From: Microbacterium sp. LKL04
GTDB lineage: Bacteria; Actinomycetota; Actinomycetes; Actinomycetales; Microbacteriaceae
Assembly: GCF_900102005.1 (NCBI RefSeq)
Contig: NZ_LT627736.1
Span: 186,001-250,000 of the forward strand
Reading direction: 5' to 3'
DNA: 64,000 nt
Shown in pieces: positions 1 through 8,147 of this stretch; position 1 is the stretch's first letter, and each line of letters starts with the position of its first letter. Position numbers and translations under genes: made by a program. Below the pieces are notes generated by a model that saw only the letters and a program-made list of their open reading frames with translations, was not told the DNA's origin and did not search any database.

Positions 1-158
1 ACCGGGTCCAGTACACGCCGCAGACCGCGCGCATCGAAGAACTCGCGAGAGCGTACGGGTGGGAGTACCGGCGGGTCACCACGCGCGGTGCTCTCGATCA
101 GGCGCTGACGTCGCCGGTCGGCGGGCGGCAGATCATCGAAGTCCCGCTGGAGCGATAG
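1..158 (+). CDS. menD: MenD C-terminus (partial, 5' end outside window)
   Basis: Only the last 51 codons are present, read from base 3 to the TAG at 156-158. The residues run from a TPQ/IEELA helix through AYGWEYRRV and a terminal IEVPLER, which is how actinobacterial 2-succinyl-5-enolpyruvyl-6-hydroxy-3-cyclohexene-1-carboxylate synthase ends. MenD is the ThDP-dependent enzyme that condenses isochorismate with 2-oxoglutarate in menaquinone synthesis. menF and menG about 6 kb downstream support the call. The active-site and ThDP regions lie outside the window, so the identification rests on the tail and the context. Confidence 0.8.
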   Translation, partial: RVQYTPQTARIEELARAYGWEYRRVTTRGALDQALTSPVGGRQIIEVPLER

Positions 159-205
159 CGCCGGCATCCGCAAGACCGTCGCGTCGCGCGTCGCCGCACG
201 GCAGG

Positions 206-1087
206 ATGAGCGGCATGACTGCGACGCCTCACCCTTCCGGCGGCCACTGGACCACCTCGCCGACCACGCTGCTGCGGGTCGGATCGGGCTTCCGACTGGC
301 GGACGTCGATCCCGATTCGACGCCCGGGTACGGCAAGGGCAAGAAGGCGGGCCAGGCCGACCTGGCCGCCGCGGCGGCGCAGTTCGATCAGCTGCAGGAG
401 CGGCTGTACGCCCAGAGCCGGACGCAGCCGGACTCCCCGTCGGTTCTGCTCGTCCTTCAGGCGATGGACTCGGCAGGCAAGGGGGGTATCGTCCGGCACG
501 TCATCGGCGCCACCGACCCGCAGGGCGTGCACCTGAAGGCGTTCAAGAAGCCGACGCCGGAGGAACTGGCGCACGACTTCCTGTGGCGGATCGAGAAGGA
601 GGTGCCCGAGCCGGGGTACATCGGCGTCTTCGACCGATCACACTACGAGGATGTCCTGATCGGACGTGTCCGGCAGCTCGCCCCGGCGGACGAGATCGAG
701 CGACGCTATGGAGCGATCGTCGACTTCGAGAAGCGCCTCGCGGACCGTGGCGTGCACATCGTGAAAGTGATGCTCCACATCTCCGGCGACGAGCAGAAGT
801 CGCGGCTGGCGGAGCGGCTCGAGCGCCCCGACAAGCACTGGAAGTACAACCCCGGCGATGTCGACGAGCGCGAGCTGTGGCCGGCGTACATGGACGCGTA
901 CCAGACGCTCTTCGAGCGGACGTCGGCGGACCAGGCGCCCTGGTTCGTCGTTCCCGCGAACGCCAAGTGGTACGCCCGGCTCGCGGTGCAGGCGCTGCTG
1001 ATCGACGTCCTGGAGCGTATCGACCCGCAGTGGCCCGCGGCGGACTTCGATGTGGCGGCCGAGAAGGCGCGGCTCGCTGCGACGTGA
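206..1087 (+). CDS. ppk2: PPK2-family polyphosphate kinase / polyphosphate:nucleotide phosphotransferase
   Basis: Predicted 293 aa, the usual size of a single-domain PPK2. Walker A (MDSAGKGG, residues 87-94) and Walker B (VFDRSHYEDV, 141-150) are intact, followed by the basic lid helices and a conserved W-rich C-terminal half. Such enzymes move phosphate between polyphosphate and nucleoside mono- or diphosphates in the cytosol; AMP versus ADP specificity cannot be read here. I chose the ATG at 206 because it follows GGCAGG closely; the ATG at 215 (MTATP) is the alternative. The gene begins 47 bp after menD, with no functional link evident. Confidence 0.9.
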   Translation: MSGMTATPHPSGGHWTTSPTTLLRVGSGFRLADVDPDSTPGYGKGKKAGQADLAAAAAQFDQLQERLYAQSRTQPDSPSVLLVLQAMDSAGKGGIVRHVIGATDPQGVHLKAFKKPTPEELAHDFLWRIEKEVPEPGYIGVFDRSHYEDVLIGRVRQLAPADEIERRYGAIVDFEKRLADRGVHIVKVMLHISGDEQKSRLAERLERPDKHWKYNPGDVDERELWPAYMDAYQTLFERTSADQAPWFVVPANAKWYARLAVQALLIDVLERIDPQWPAADFDVAAEKARLAAT

Positions 1088-1187
1088 GCGCCGACATCGC
1101 GCACCACGGCGGTCTCTGGGAGAGCGGCGGGTCGGACGATCTCGCCTCGCCCGCATCGGTACACGATGGCGCTCTGCGGGTGTGTCG

Positions 1188-1890
1188 TCAGAAGGGTGCC
1201 GGGTCTCCGGGGTGTGTTGTGGCAGGGGTGAAGGCAACGGCCGGGGTGGGTGCGTCTTCTCTGTAGGTCCTGCCGAGGGGTGAGGTCCATTCGAGGACTC
1301 CACCCGAGAGTTGTCGCACCCGCCAGGCGGTGAATTGCTTCATCGAATGATGCCGTTGGCAGAGGTGGGCGAGGTTCCTCGTGGCGTTCCGCGAACGTCC
1401 GCGGGTGCATCCGGTGCGCAAGGATCTCGAGCTCACCCCGGACTCGGTTCGGGGTCTCGCCTTCGCACCGTTCGATGGCGATGGCTTCGAACTCGGCCCA
1501 CAACTTCGCGGGCAGGTTCAGCCCGGCGTCGACGATCGCCTTCACGTGCCCCCGGACGATCCGCCCGGCTTCCCACGCGGCGACCGACGCGGGGAATCCC
1601 TCGATGATCGTCCGCGCCTCCCCGATCCGACGCTGAACCGCCCGGTCGGTGAGCCGCATCACCCCCGCGACCTCCGCAGAGATCGACCGGAGCACCATGT
1701 CGTGCACCGGGACTCTCGCGTTGCGGGGTGCGCCCTGCTCGTCCGCCAGCCGCCCCGCAGCGGCCAGCACGCGAAGCTCCGCGATCTGCCCCGCAGCGAT
1801 CCGGCGGCCCACGTCCTCGACGTCCGCAACGATGCCCGCGACGGCGGCGGTATACGCCTCGCCATCGGGGGTTTCCATCGCTTCCGTCAT
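1188..1890 (-). pseudogene. DUF222/HNH endonuclease-like gene, internally deleted and frameshifted
   Basis: From the ATG at 1890 about 170 residues of a DUF222 N-terminal domain are readable (VGRRIAAGQ, RLTDRAVQRRIGEA, HPRTFAERH). At about 1380 the frame breaks. A different frame then carries the C-terminal HNH tail (NLAHLCQRHHSMKQ, VRQLSGGVLEWTSPLGR) to the stop at 1188-1190. The middle of the family, typically 150-250 aa, is missing, so a deletion has joined the two ends out of frame. These HNH proteins are multicopy in Microbacteriaceae; intact members usually exceed 400 aa. Translation of the main frame would run on into nonsense. Confidence 0.8.
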
Positions 1891-1932
1891 GCCTCCACCC
1901 TCGCACCAACCTCCGACATCGACTCGAGCCGT

Positions 1933-2697
1933 TCATCGCAGGTGGGAGCGGATGGCCTTCGCGACGGCATCCGGTCGTTCGACCGGTACGAAGTGCCCGG
2001 AATCCGGCACGACCTCGAGGTGAACGTCCGAGAAGTGCTGGGGGAGGTTGTCCGCCCATTCCACTGGGAAGAGCGGGTCGTGCTCGGCCCAGAGCATCGT
2101 CGTCGGGACCGTGATCGGGCCCTCGTCCGCTGAGTATCCCCGGTTGGCGGTGTACCACTCGAGGCTCGCGGCGAAAGCCCCCGGCCGCGCGTAGGCCGCG
2201 ACGATCTCGTCGAGGTGCGGGGGAGGAGCGGCATCCGCTCGCCACGTCTCCCAGATGTAGGTGAGGTACGTCCGGACGGCGCGCTCGTCGCCGTCGATGA
2301 GGGCCGCGGCCACGGGTTCGCGGTGGAAGTGCTGATACCAGAAGGTCGAGGCGAGGGCGGGGGATGCCGCACGGTCGCCGATCCCCGGATAGGCAGGCGT
2401 CAGCACCGCGCCGTCGAACCGGTCGGGGTCGGCGCGGAGGGCTGCTTGAGCGATGCGGCTGCCGATGTCGTATCCGCCGATGACGACGCCCCCGGTGACA
2501 CCGGCCTCGTCGAGCTGGGAGAGGAGCCGGCCGGCGTGCGCAGCGGCGGTCGCATCGAATGCGGGCGACGTGCCGGTGAATCCCGCGCCGAACCCCGCGA
2601 GGTCGGGGACGATGACTTGTTCCCCGCTCAGGTGGGCCACGACCTGGTCGTAGTCCGAGGGGAGTCCGGGCCAGCCGTGCAGGAGGACGACGGTCAT
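1933..2697 (-). CDS. Alpha/beta hydrolase, epoxide-hydrolase-like (Asp nucleophile)
   Basis: 254 aa. The oxyanion-hole motif HGWP (7-10) and the nucleophile elbow GGYDIG (74-79) place Asp77 where most hydrolases have Ser. This is the arrangement of epoxide hydrolases and haloalkane dehalogenases. Asp207 (WAEHD) and His235 (SGHFV) can complete the triad, with a cap region around 125-185. Substrate unknown. The ATG is preceded by TAGCCT (complement of 2704-2709) at exactly 6 nt with no Shine-Dalgarno, suggesting a leaderless transcript. Lone leftward gene. Confidence 0.8.
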   Translation of the reverse strand: MTVVLLHGWPGLPSDYDQVVAHLSGEQVIVPDLAGFGAGFTGTSPAFDATAAAHAGRLLSQLDEAGVTGGVVIGGYDIGSRIAQAALRADPDRFDGAVLTPAYPGIGDRAASPALASTFWYQHFHREPVAAALIDGDERAVRTYLTYIWETWRADAAPPPHLDEIVAAYARPGAFAASLEWYTANRGYSADEGPITVPTTMLWAEHDPLFPVEWADNLPQHFSDVHLEVVPDSGHFVPVERPDAVAKAIRSHLR

Positions 2698-2755
2698 GGG
2701 TCGAGGCTAGCGACGCGACAACGGCACGGGATGACATCCCCGTAGATTGAGGGGC

Positions 2756-3043
2756 ATGATCGAACCCATCGCGCTCGACCACACCTTCACCGCACCGATC
2801 GGTGTGGAGGTGAAGGGCGAAACCTGGGCCTGCGTCGAGATGCCGGGCTCGGCTGAGTTCTTCGGCACCGGCCGCTCTGTCCGGGTGGACCTGACCGTCG
2901 ACGCCGTCGAGATGCCGAACGTCGGGCTGATGGTGACGGGCACCGGTGGCCACATGGTGTCCCTGAACGCGGCGGTCCGCAAGAAACTCGGCAAGGGGAT
3001 CGGCGACACGGTCACCGTTCGTCTGACCCGTCGCCTCACATAG
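2756..3043 (+). CDS. DUF1905-type small beta-barrel protein
   Basis: 95 aa from the ATG at 2756. The sequence (beta-rich, MPGSAEFFGTGRSVRV, then AVRKKLGKGIGDTVTVRLTRR) matches the DUF1905 family, small soluble proteins with no established biochemical role. A TTG at 2747 is in frame but unlikely; TAGATT at 2743-2748 lies 7 nt before the ATG and looks like a -10 hexamer of a leaderless mRNA. Divergent from the epoxide-hydrolase-like gene, with 58 bp between starts. Confidence 0.75.
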   Translation: MIEPIALDHTFTAPIGVEVKGETWACVEMPGSAEFFGTGRSVRVDLTVDAVEMPNVGLMVTGTGGHMVSLNAAVRKKLGKGIGDTVTVRLTRRLT

Positions 3044-3121
3044 GTCAACCCCCGGCGTCAGCCCTCCTCGCGCGGATAGCGTGATGCATCCCGGTCGGCA
3101 GGGCGGGGGAGGGAAGGGCGC

Positions 3122-3907
3122 ATGAGACGTCGAGACGCTGCGACCGCGGAGGATGCGACGGTCGACGGACGGCGATTTCGCATCGTGCGCTCGCGAGGCC
3201 CCGCTACGACGCGGACCATCCTGCTGGTGCACGGCATCGGGATGTCGCATCGCTACCTGCGTCGGCTTCACGCCGAACTCGCGCGTACCGAGTCGGTCGT
3301 GTCGATCGACCTGCCCGGATTCGGAGGGGCCCCCAAGCCGGGCGAAGACCTCGACGTCCCCGCGATGGCGGCGGCGATCGCGGGACTGCTCGACCGTCTG
3401 GGTCTTCAGGACGTCGTCGCCGTGGGGCACTCGATGGGCAGTCAGTGGGTCGTCGAGCTGGCGATCCAACGTCCCGATCTCATTACTCATGTGGTCGCGA
3501 TGGGCCCGGTCGTCGACGATCGCCACCGGACGGCCTTCGCGCAGGCCCGCGCGCTCGCTCTGGACACCTTCGGTGAGACGCCGAGGGCGAACTGGCTCGT
3601 GCTCAGCGACTACGTCCGCTGCGGCATCCCCTGGTACACGCGACAGCTCCGGCACATGCTCGCCTACCCCCTGGAGGATCGCGTGCGTTTGCTCTCGCTG
3701 CCCCTGCTCGTGCTCCGTGGCGCACGCGATCCCGTCGCGGGAGGGGCGTGGTGCCGCAGGCTGGCTGCCGCCGCTCCGGATGCGGCCGTCGCGGAGATCC
3801 CGGGAGGGTTCCACGTCGTCCAGGACAGGGCGCCGCGGGATGCCGCCGACGCGATCACCGCCTTCGTTGCGGCACGGACACCGCCGGTGCCCGGGGTCCG
3901 GCGATGA
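3122..3907 (+). CDS. Alpha/beta hydrolase (Ser nucleophile)
   Basis: 261 aa. HGIG oxyanion motif at 37-40, nucleophile elbow GHSMG (102-106, Ser104), putative acid Asp203 (GARDP) and His231 (GGFHV). No signal peptide, so probably cytosolic. Substrate cannot be assigned. A purine-rich stretch (GGGAGGGAAGGG) precedes the ATG. Its TGA overlaps the next gene's ATG (ATGA at 3904-3907), so the two hydrolases are translationally coupled. Confidence 0.8.
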   Translation: MRRRDAATAEDATVDGRRFRIVRSRGPATTRTILLVHGIGMSHRYLRRLHAELARTESVVSIDLPGFGGAPKPGEDLDVPAMAAAIAGLLDRLGLQDVVAVGHSMGSQWVVELAIQRPDLITHVVAMGPVVDDRHRTAFAQARALALDTFGETPRANWLVLSDYVRCGIPWYTRQLRHMLAYPLEDRVRLLSLPLLVLRGARDPVAGGAWCRRLAAAAPDAAVAEIPGGFHVVQDRAPRDAADAITAFVAARTPPVPGVRR

Positions 3908-4593
3908 TGCGACTCCTCCGCAACGCCGCATGGTGGGTGCGCGACTACCTCTACGCACTCCGGTGGCAGGTGAACGCCGCGCTCGGCCGCACCGATCCGC
4001 GGGAGTTCACGACCGGGGACCTGACTCCCGTGGTGATCCTCCCCGGCGTGTACGAGACCTGGCGGTTCATGACCCCGCTCATCACGGCGATGCATGAGCG
4101 GGGGCATCCCGTGCACGTCCTGCCCGTCCTGCGGCGCAACCGACGTCCCGTCGACGAAGCTTCGGCCATCGTGGTCGAGTACCTCGCCCAGCACGACCTG
4201 CACGGATGCGTCCTGCTGGCGCACAGCAAGGGCGGCCTCGTCGGCAAACGCGCCATGGTCCGGGACACGGACGAGCGACGGATAGACAGCATGCTCGCGG
4301 TGGCGACACCCTTCGGGGGATCGCGCTACGGCCGTGTGATGGTCCTCCCCTCGTTGCGCATCTTCTCGCCCCGGAGCGCGACGATCGTCGCCCTGTCGAA
4401 GGAGCACGAGGTGAACGGCCGCATCGTGTCGGTCTACGGGCAGTTCGATCCGCACATCCCCGAGGGAAGCGAGCTCCCGGGCGCCGCGAAGAGCGTCCGG
4501 CTGGATACGGGAGGGCACTTCCGCGTGCTGGCGCATCCCCGCGTCATCGCGGAACTGATCAATCTGTCCGAGGAACCGCAAGCCGCACGGTGA
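3904..4593 (+). CDS. Alpha/beta hydrolase, lipase-like
   Basis: 229 aa starting at the ATG in the ATGA overlap with the upstream hydrolase. The N-terminus is Trp-rich (AWWVRDYLYALRW), then ILPGVYETW (oxyanion region) and LAHSKGG (105-111) with Ser108 as nucleophile, like esterases and lipases acting on hydrophobic substrates. His near the C-terminus (GGHFRVL) fits the triad. Coupling with the 3122 hydrolase suggests the pair act together; the substrate is unknown. It ends directly against the stop of the convergent EamA gene. Confidence 0.7.
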   Translation: MMRLLRNAAWWVRDYLYALRWQVNAALGRTDPREFTTGDLTPVVILPGVYETWRFMTPLITAMHERGHPVHVLPVLRRNRRPVDEASAIVVEYLAQHDLHGCVLLAHSKGGLVGKRAMVRDTDERRIDSMLAVATPFGGSRYGRVMVLPSLRIFSPRSATIVALSKEHEVNGRIVSVYGQFDPHIPEGSELPGAAKSVRLDTGGHFRVLAHPRVIAELINLSEEPQAAR

Positions 4594-5514
4594 TCACTTG
4601 TGAAGGTCAGCCGACCCAGCATCTGGGTTGGTGGGAATGCCCGTGAGACGCCGGCCCCGTCCTGACACTCCGCCGATCACGGCAGCGACGGAGGCGAACA
4701 CCAGCACGACGCCGCAGCCCTGCGTCAGAGTGAGGGTCTCTCCCGCGATGAGGCCGCCGATCGAGAGCGCCACGACCGGGCTCAGGAGTCCGAGGAAGGC
4801 TGGAACCCGTGCTGGCAGTGCGGCGATCCCGCGGAACCAGAGGGCGTAGGCGAGCGCGGTGCCGATGAGGGTGAGGTAGACGTAACCGGCGATGTTGGTG
4901 AGCGTGGGCGGCTGCTCGGGGAGAGGCTCGAAGACTGCGACGAGCGCGGCGAGGATGAGACCGCCGGCGACGAGCTGCCATGCGGTGACCACGAGAGGCG
5001 GGTGCTCGCTCGACCAGGCTTTCGTCAACACCACTCCGAGCGCCATCGACACCGCACCCAGCAGGGCGGCCGCGACGCCGATCGCATCGAGCCCGCCCGC
5101 GGCCCGCAGGACGATGAGCGCGACGCCGGTCACCCCGGCGATCCCCGCGGCGACGACCCGCCCCGTCAGCTTCTCGGCGAGCAGGCGAGAGGCGAGCACC
5201 GCGACCAGCAGGGGCTGGATGCCCCCGACCACCGCCGCGACTCCTCCGGGCAACCGGTCGGCGGCGATGAAGAGGAAGGCGAAGAAACCGCCGATGTTGA
5301 GCGCGCCGAGCACGACCGACTTCCACCACCACGAGCCTCGAGGGAGCCGCCGTCCGATGGTGAGGAGCAGGATGCCGGCGGGCAGCGCGCGCACCGTCGC
5401 GGTGAGGACCGGATGGTCCGCGATGAGCAGCGTCGTCGCCGTGAGGTACGTCGTGCCCCAGAGGATCGGAGCGACTGCCGTTATCGCGACGGCCGACGTG
5501 GTTTTGCTAAGCAC
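4594..5514 (-). CDS. EamA/DMT-family drug or metabolite exporter
   Basis: 306 aa with about ten hydrophobic segments and the duplicated EamA repeats; PILWGTTYL near the N-terminus is the family signature. Likely an inner-membrane exporter of small metabolites. The start codon is GTG (5512-5514) and no Shine-Dalgarno precedes it; the GTG lies inside the palindrome described at 5506-5540. Divergent from a MarR gene, the classic arrangement of a repressor controlling an exporter. Confidence 0.85.
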   Translation of the reverse strand: MLSKTTSAVAITAVAPILWGTTYLTATTLLIADHPVLTATVRALPAGILLLTIGRRLPRGSWWWKSVVLGALNIGGFFAFLFIAADRLPGGVAAVVGGIQPLLVAVLASRLLAEKLTGRVVAAGIAGVTGVALIVLRAAGGLDAIGVAAALLGAVSMALGVVLTKAWSSEHPPLVVTAWQLVAGGLILAALVAVFEPLPEQPPTLTNIAGYVYLTLIGTALAYALWFRGIAALPARVPAFLGLLSPVVALSIGGLIAGETLTLTQGCGVVLVFASVAAVIGGVSGRGRRLTGIPTNPDAGSADLHK

Positions 5515-5540
5515 TTAGTCAATATAGCTCACTGCTTAGC
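5506..5540. promoter_or_regulatory. Inverted-repeat operator between eamA-like and marR-like genes
   Basis: GCTAAGCA at 5506-5513 is the exact reverse complement of TGCTTAGC at 5533-5540. A tighter half-site pair, CTAAG-CA-CTTAG, sits at 5507-5518. The repeats fill the 40-bp divergent intergenic space and overlap the exporter start, so binding would block both directions. Assignment to the adjacent MarR protein is inference. Confidence 0.6.
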
Positions 5541-5554
5541 GATATGGTCGAGGA

Positions 5555-6034
5555 ATGGACCACGTCGATCGCATCCTCGCCCAGTGGCGCACCGCCCGGC
5601 CCGGTCTGGATGTGAGTCCGATGGCTGTGATCGGTCGCCTGAGCCGCGCCGCAGCCGTCGTCGACGGGAGGCTCGCTGAGACCTTCGCCTCGCACGGCAT
5701 CGACGCCGGAACGTTCGACGTGCTCGCAACCCTCGCTCGTCAGGGGGAGCCCTTCCGGATCACTCCCGCCGAACTCGCCGCCGACGCGATGATCACCTCG
5801 AGTGCGGTTGCCCAGCGCCTCAACCGCCTGGATCGGCTGGGTCTCGTGATCCGCGAGCCGAATCCCGACGACGGCCGTGGCAAGTTCGTGCGGCTCACCG
5901 ACGCCGGGCGCGCGCTGCTCGACGCGGTGCTGCCCGATCATCTGACGACCGAACGAGAGATCCTCGCACCACTCACGGCCGCTGAGCGCAGCACGCTCGC
6001 CGGCCTGCTGTCGAAGCTGGCCGGCGAGGGGTGA
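5555..6034 (+). CDS. MarR-family transcriptional regulator
   Basis: 159 aa with a winged helix (residues about 55-115: TPAELAADAMITSSAVAQRLNRLDRLGLV, then DDGRGKFVRLT in the wing). Dimerisation helices flank it. Probably a repressor of itself and of the divergent EamA exporter through the 5506-5540 palindrome, released by a small ligand. The ATG at 5555 follows TCGAGGA closely; an ATG at 5544 is out of frame. Confidence 0.85.
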   Translation: MDHVDRILAQWRTARPGLDVSPMAVIGRLSRAAAVVDGRLAETFASHGIDAGTFDVLATLARQGEPFRITPAELAADAMITSSAVAQRLNRLDRLGLVIREPNPDDGRGKFVRLTDAGRALLDAVLPDHLTTEREILAPLTAAERSTLAGLLSKLAGEG

Positions 6035-6046
6035 TCGCCGCGCCCC

Positions 6047-7297
6047 TCAGGCGAGCGCGTCCACGATCGGGCGGAACTTCACCCGGGTCTCGAGCATCTC
6101 CGTCTCGGGGTCGCTTCCGGCGACGATGCCCGCGCCGGCGTGAGCGATGAGCGGGATGTCAGCCCCGGCATTTGTGTGCACGTCGAACTGGGCGCAGCGC
6201 AGGGCGATGGCCCATTCACCGTCGCCCGCGGCGTCGATCCACCCGACGGGTCCGGCGTAACGGCCGCGGTCGAAGGGCTCGACGCGGCGGATGACCTCGA
6301 GCGCCGCCTGTGTCGGAGTCCCGGCGACAGCGGCGGTCGGGTGCAGCACCTCGACCAGGTCGAGAGAGGACGCGTGCCCCGACAGCGAGCCTTCGACATC
6401 GGTCGCCAGATGCCAGACATTGGGGAGCTTCAGCATGAACGGCTCGGGCTCGGCGACCAGTGCGGTCGTGTGCTCGCGCAGCGCCGTCAGCACGCTCTGC
6501 ACGGCGTACCGGTGTTCGTCGAGATCCTTGGGGCTCGTCGCGAGGGCGACGGATGCCGCGGTGTCGGCGTCGGCGTCGGCACCGCGCGCGGCGGTCCCGG
6601 CCAGCACGCGAGCAGTGACGGTGCCGCCCGAGACGGTCACGAGCGTCTCGGGGCTCGCCCCGATCGTGCCGTCCACCGCGAAGGTCCAGGTGTCGGGGTA
6701 CGCCGAGGCGAGGGCGCGGACCAGACGTCGCAGGTCCGACCCGGCCGGAACGGTGCCCACCAGATCGCGGGCCAGGACGACCTTGGCGACCTCGCCGGAC
6801 GCGATCGCCTCGAGACCGGCGCGCACCTCGCCCTGATAGCCGTCGGGCGTGCACGCACCGGGGCCGACGGTGGCCGACCAGTGCGGGCCGAGGGTGACCG
6901 CCTGGGGTTCTTCGCGCTCGGGCTCGCCCTCGACGAAGACGTGGGTCACCCAGCTCGTGTCGCTGCGGCGACCGATGATCATGCGCGGCACGGCCAGCGC
7001 AGCGCTCGCCGAGGTGTTCGCCGGGTCGAAGGGGAGGGCGCCGAAGGCGACGAGGCCGGACCCCGGCATCCGCACCTTGTCGTCGATCTCCGCTGCGGCG
7101 GCGACATCGCGCCACCACTGCGCGGCCGGCGCGCCGGCGGGGAGCTCCGCCGCACGACCCACGCCGACGAGCAGGTCGCCGCGGCGAGACCAGACGGTCG
7201 GGTCGTCGGGCGAGGCGTAGACGAGCGGCTCATCGACCGGTTCGATCCGGCGGGTGACGGCACGCAGCCGCGGGATGCCGAGTGCAGACGAGGTCAC
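6047..7297 (-). CDS. menF: Isochorismate synthase
   Basis: 416 aa, chorismate-binding fold. Visible family blocks are KVVLARDLV, ETLVTVSGG with RVLAGTAARG, SPKDLDEHRYAV, HPTAAVAGTP, GPVGWIDAAGDGEWAIALR and, near the C-terminus, AGAGIVAGSDPETEMLET. It converts chorismate to isochorismate, the first step to menaquinone; a siderophore role (EntC-like) is possible in principle, but menG and menD nearby argue for MenF. GTG start with TAGGCT exactly 6 nt upstream and no Shine-Dalgarno. Confidence 0.9.
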   Translation of the reverse strand: MTSSALGIPRLRAVTRRIEPVDEPLVYASPDDPTVWSRRGDLLVGVGRAAELPAGAPAAQWWRDVAAAAEIDDKVRMPGSGLVAFGALPFDPANTSASAALAVPRMIIGRRSDTSWVTHVFVEGEPEREEPQAVTLGPHWSATVGPGACTPDGYQGEVRAGLEAIASGEVAKVVLARDLVGTVPAGSDLRRLVRALASAYPDTWTFAVDGTIGASPETLVTVSGGTVTARVLAGTAARGADADADTAASVALATSPKDLDEHRYAVQSVLTALREHTTALVAEPEPFMLKLPNVWHLATDVEGSLSGHASSLDLVEVLHPTAAVAGTPTQAALEVIRRVEPFDRGRYAGPVGWIDAAGDGEWAIALRCAQFDVHTNAGADIPLIAHAGAGIVAGSDPETEMLETRVKFRPIVDALA

Positions 7298-7303
7298 CCG
7301 GCC

Positions 7304-7371
7304 AGCCTAATCCGGCGCCGGTGCGGCGGACCCGTCCTCTCAGCCCGGCGGCGCCCCGCCCCGATTAGGCT
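7304..7371. promoter_or_regulatory. Mirror-image leaderless promoters for menF and menG
   Basis: GATTAGGCT occurs on both strands facing outwards (complement of 7304-7312 for menF; 7363-7371 for menG). In each case TAGGCT is followed by exactly six bases and then a GTG start. A -10 hexamer at that distance puts transcription start on the start codon. The pair implies co-expression of the two menaquinone genes without a 5' leader. Confidence 0.6.
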
Positions 7372-7377
7372 CGACAC

Positions 7378-8124
7378 GTGACCGACCAGCCCTCCCGCAC
7401 CCCGTCCACCCGCGCGGACCTCGGCAAGGATCCCGCCCGCGTCAGCGGCATGTTCGACGAGGTCGCGCCGGCCTACGACCGCACCAACGCGGTGCTGAGT
7501 CTCGGGAACGACAAGCTGTGGCGCATCGCGACGACGCGCGCGGTGGCGCCGCGCCGTGGTCAGCGCATCCTCGACCTCGCCGCCGGCACCGGCGCGAGCT
7601 CGGTCTCGCTCGCCGGCTCGGGCGCCGACGTCGTCGCGGGTGATTTCTCGGCGGGGATGATCGCCGAAGGCACGCGGCGGCACGGCGGCATCCCGAATCT
7701 GTCCTTCGTCGAGGCGGACGCGACGGCGCTGCCCTTCGCCGACGAGGAGTTCGACACCGTCACGATCTCGTTCGGCCTTCGCAACGTCAACGACCCCGAC
7801 AAGGCTCTGCGGGAGATGCTGCGGGTCACCAAGCCGGGCGGAACGCTCGTGATCTGCGAGTTCTCGCACCCGCCGGCAGCGCTCATGCGCGGCCTCTACC
7901 GCTTCTACAACGACCGCATCCTGCCCGTCGTCGCTCGCGCCTTCAGCTCGAACGCGGCAGCCTACGACTACCTCAACGAGTCGATCCGCGACTGGCCCGA
8001 CCAGCGCGCCCTCGCCGGGCGCATGCGCGGCGCAGGCTGGGAGCAGGTGGCGTGGCGCGACCTCAGCTTCGGGATCGTCGCCCTGCACCGCGCGCACAAG
8101 CCCGCAACCCCGGACCGGGCCTAG
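7378..8124 (+). CDS. menG: Demethylmenaquinone methyltransferase
   Basis: 248 aa class I SAM methyltransferase of the UbiE/MenG family. SAM motif LDLAAGTG at 65-72; family signatures [12 protein letters not shown] near the N-terminus, ISFGLRNV in the middle and [12 protein letters not shown] after motif II. It performs the last step of menaquinone synthesis, C-methylation of demethylmenaquinone. GTG start, apparently leaderless. Menaquinone is the respiratory quinone of Actinobacteria, so the ubiquinone role of UbiE is not expected here. Confidence 0.93.
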   Translation: MTDQPSRTPSTRADLGKDPARVSGMFDEVAPAYDRTNAVLSLGNDKLWRIATTRAVAPRRGQRILDLAAGTGASSVSLAGSGADVVAGDFSAGMIAEGTRRHGGIPNLSFVEADATALPFADEEFDTVTISFGLRNVNDPDKALREMLRVTKPGGTLVICEFSHPPAALMRGLYRFYNDRILPVVARAFSSNAAAYDYLNESIRDWPDQRALAGRMRGAGWEQVAWRDLSFGIVALHRAHKPATPDRA

Positions 8125-8147
8125 AGCGCGACGGGTACGCTGGAGGC

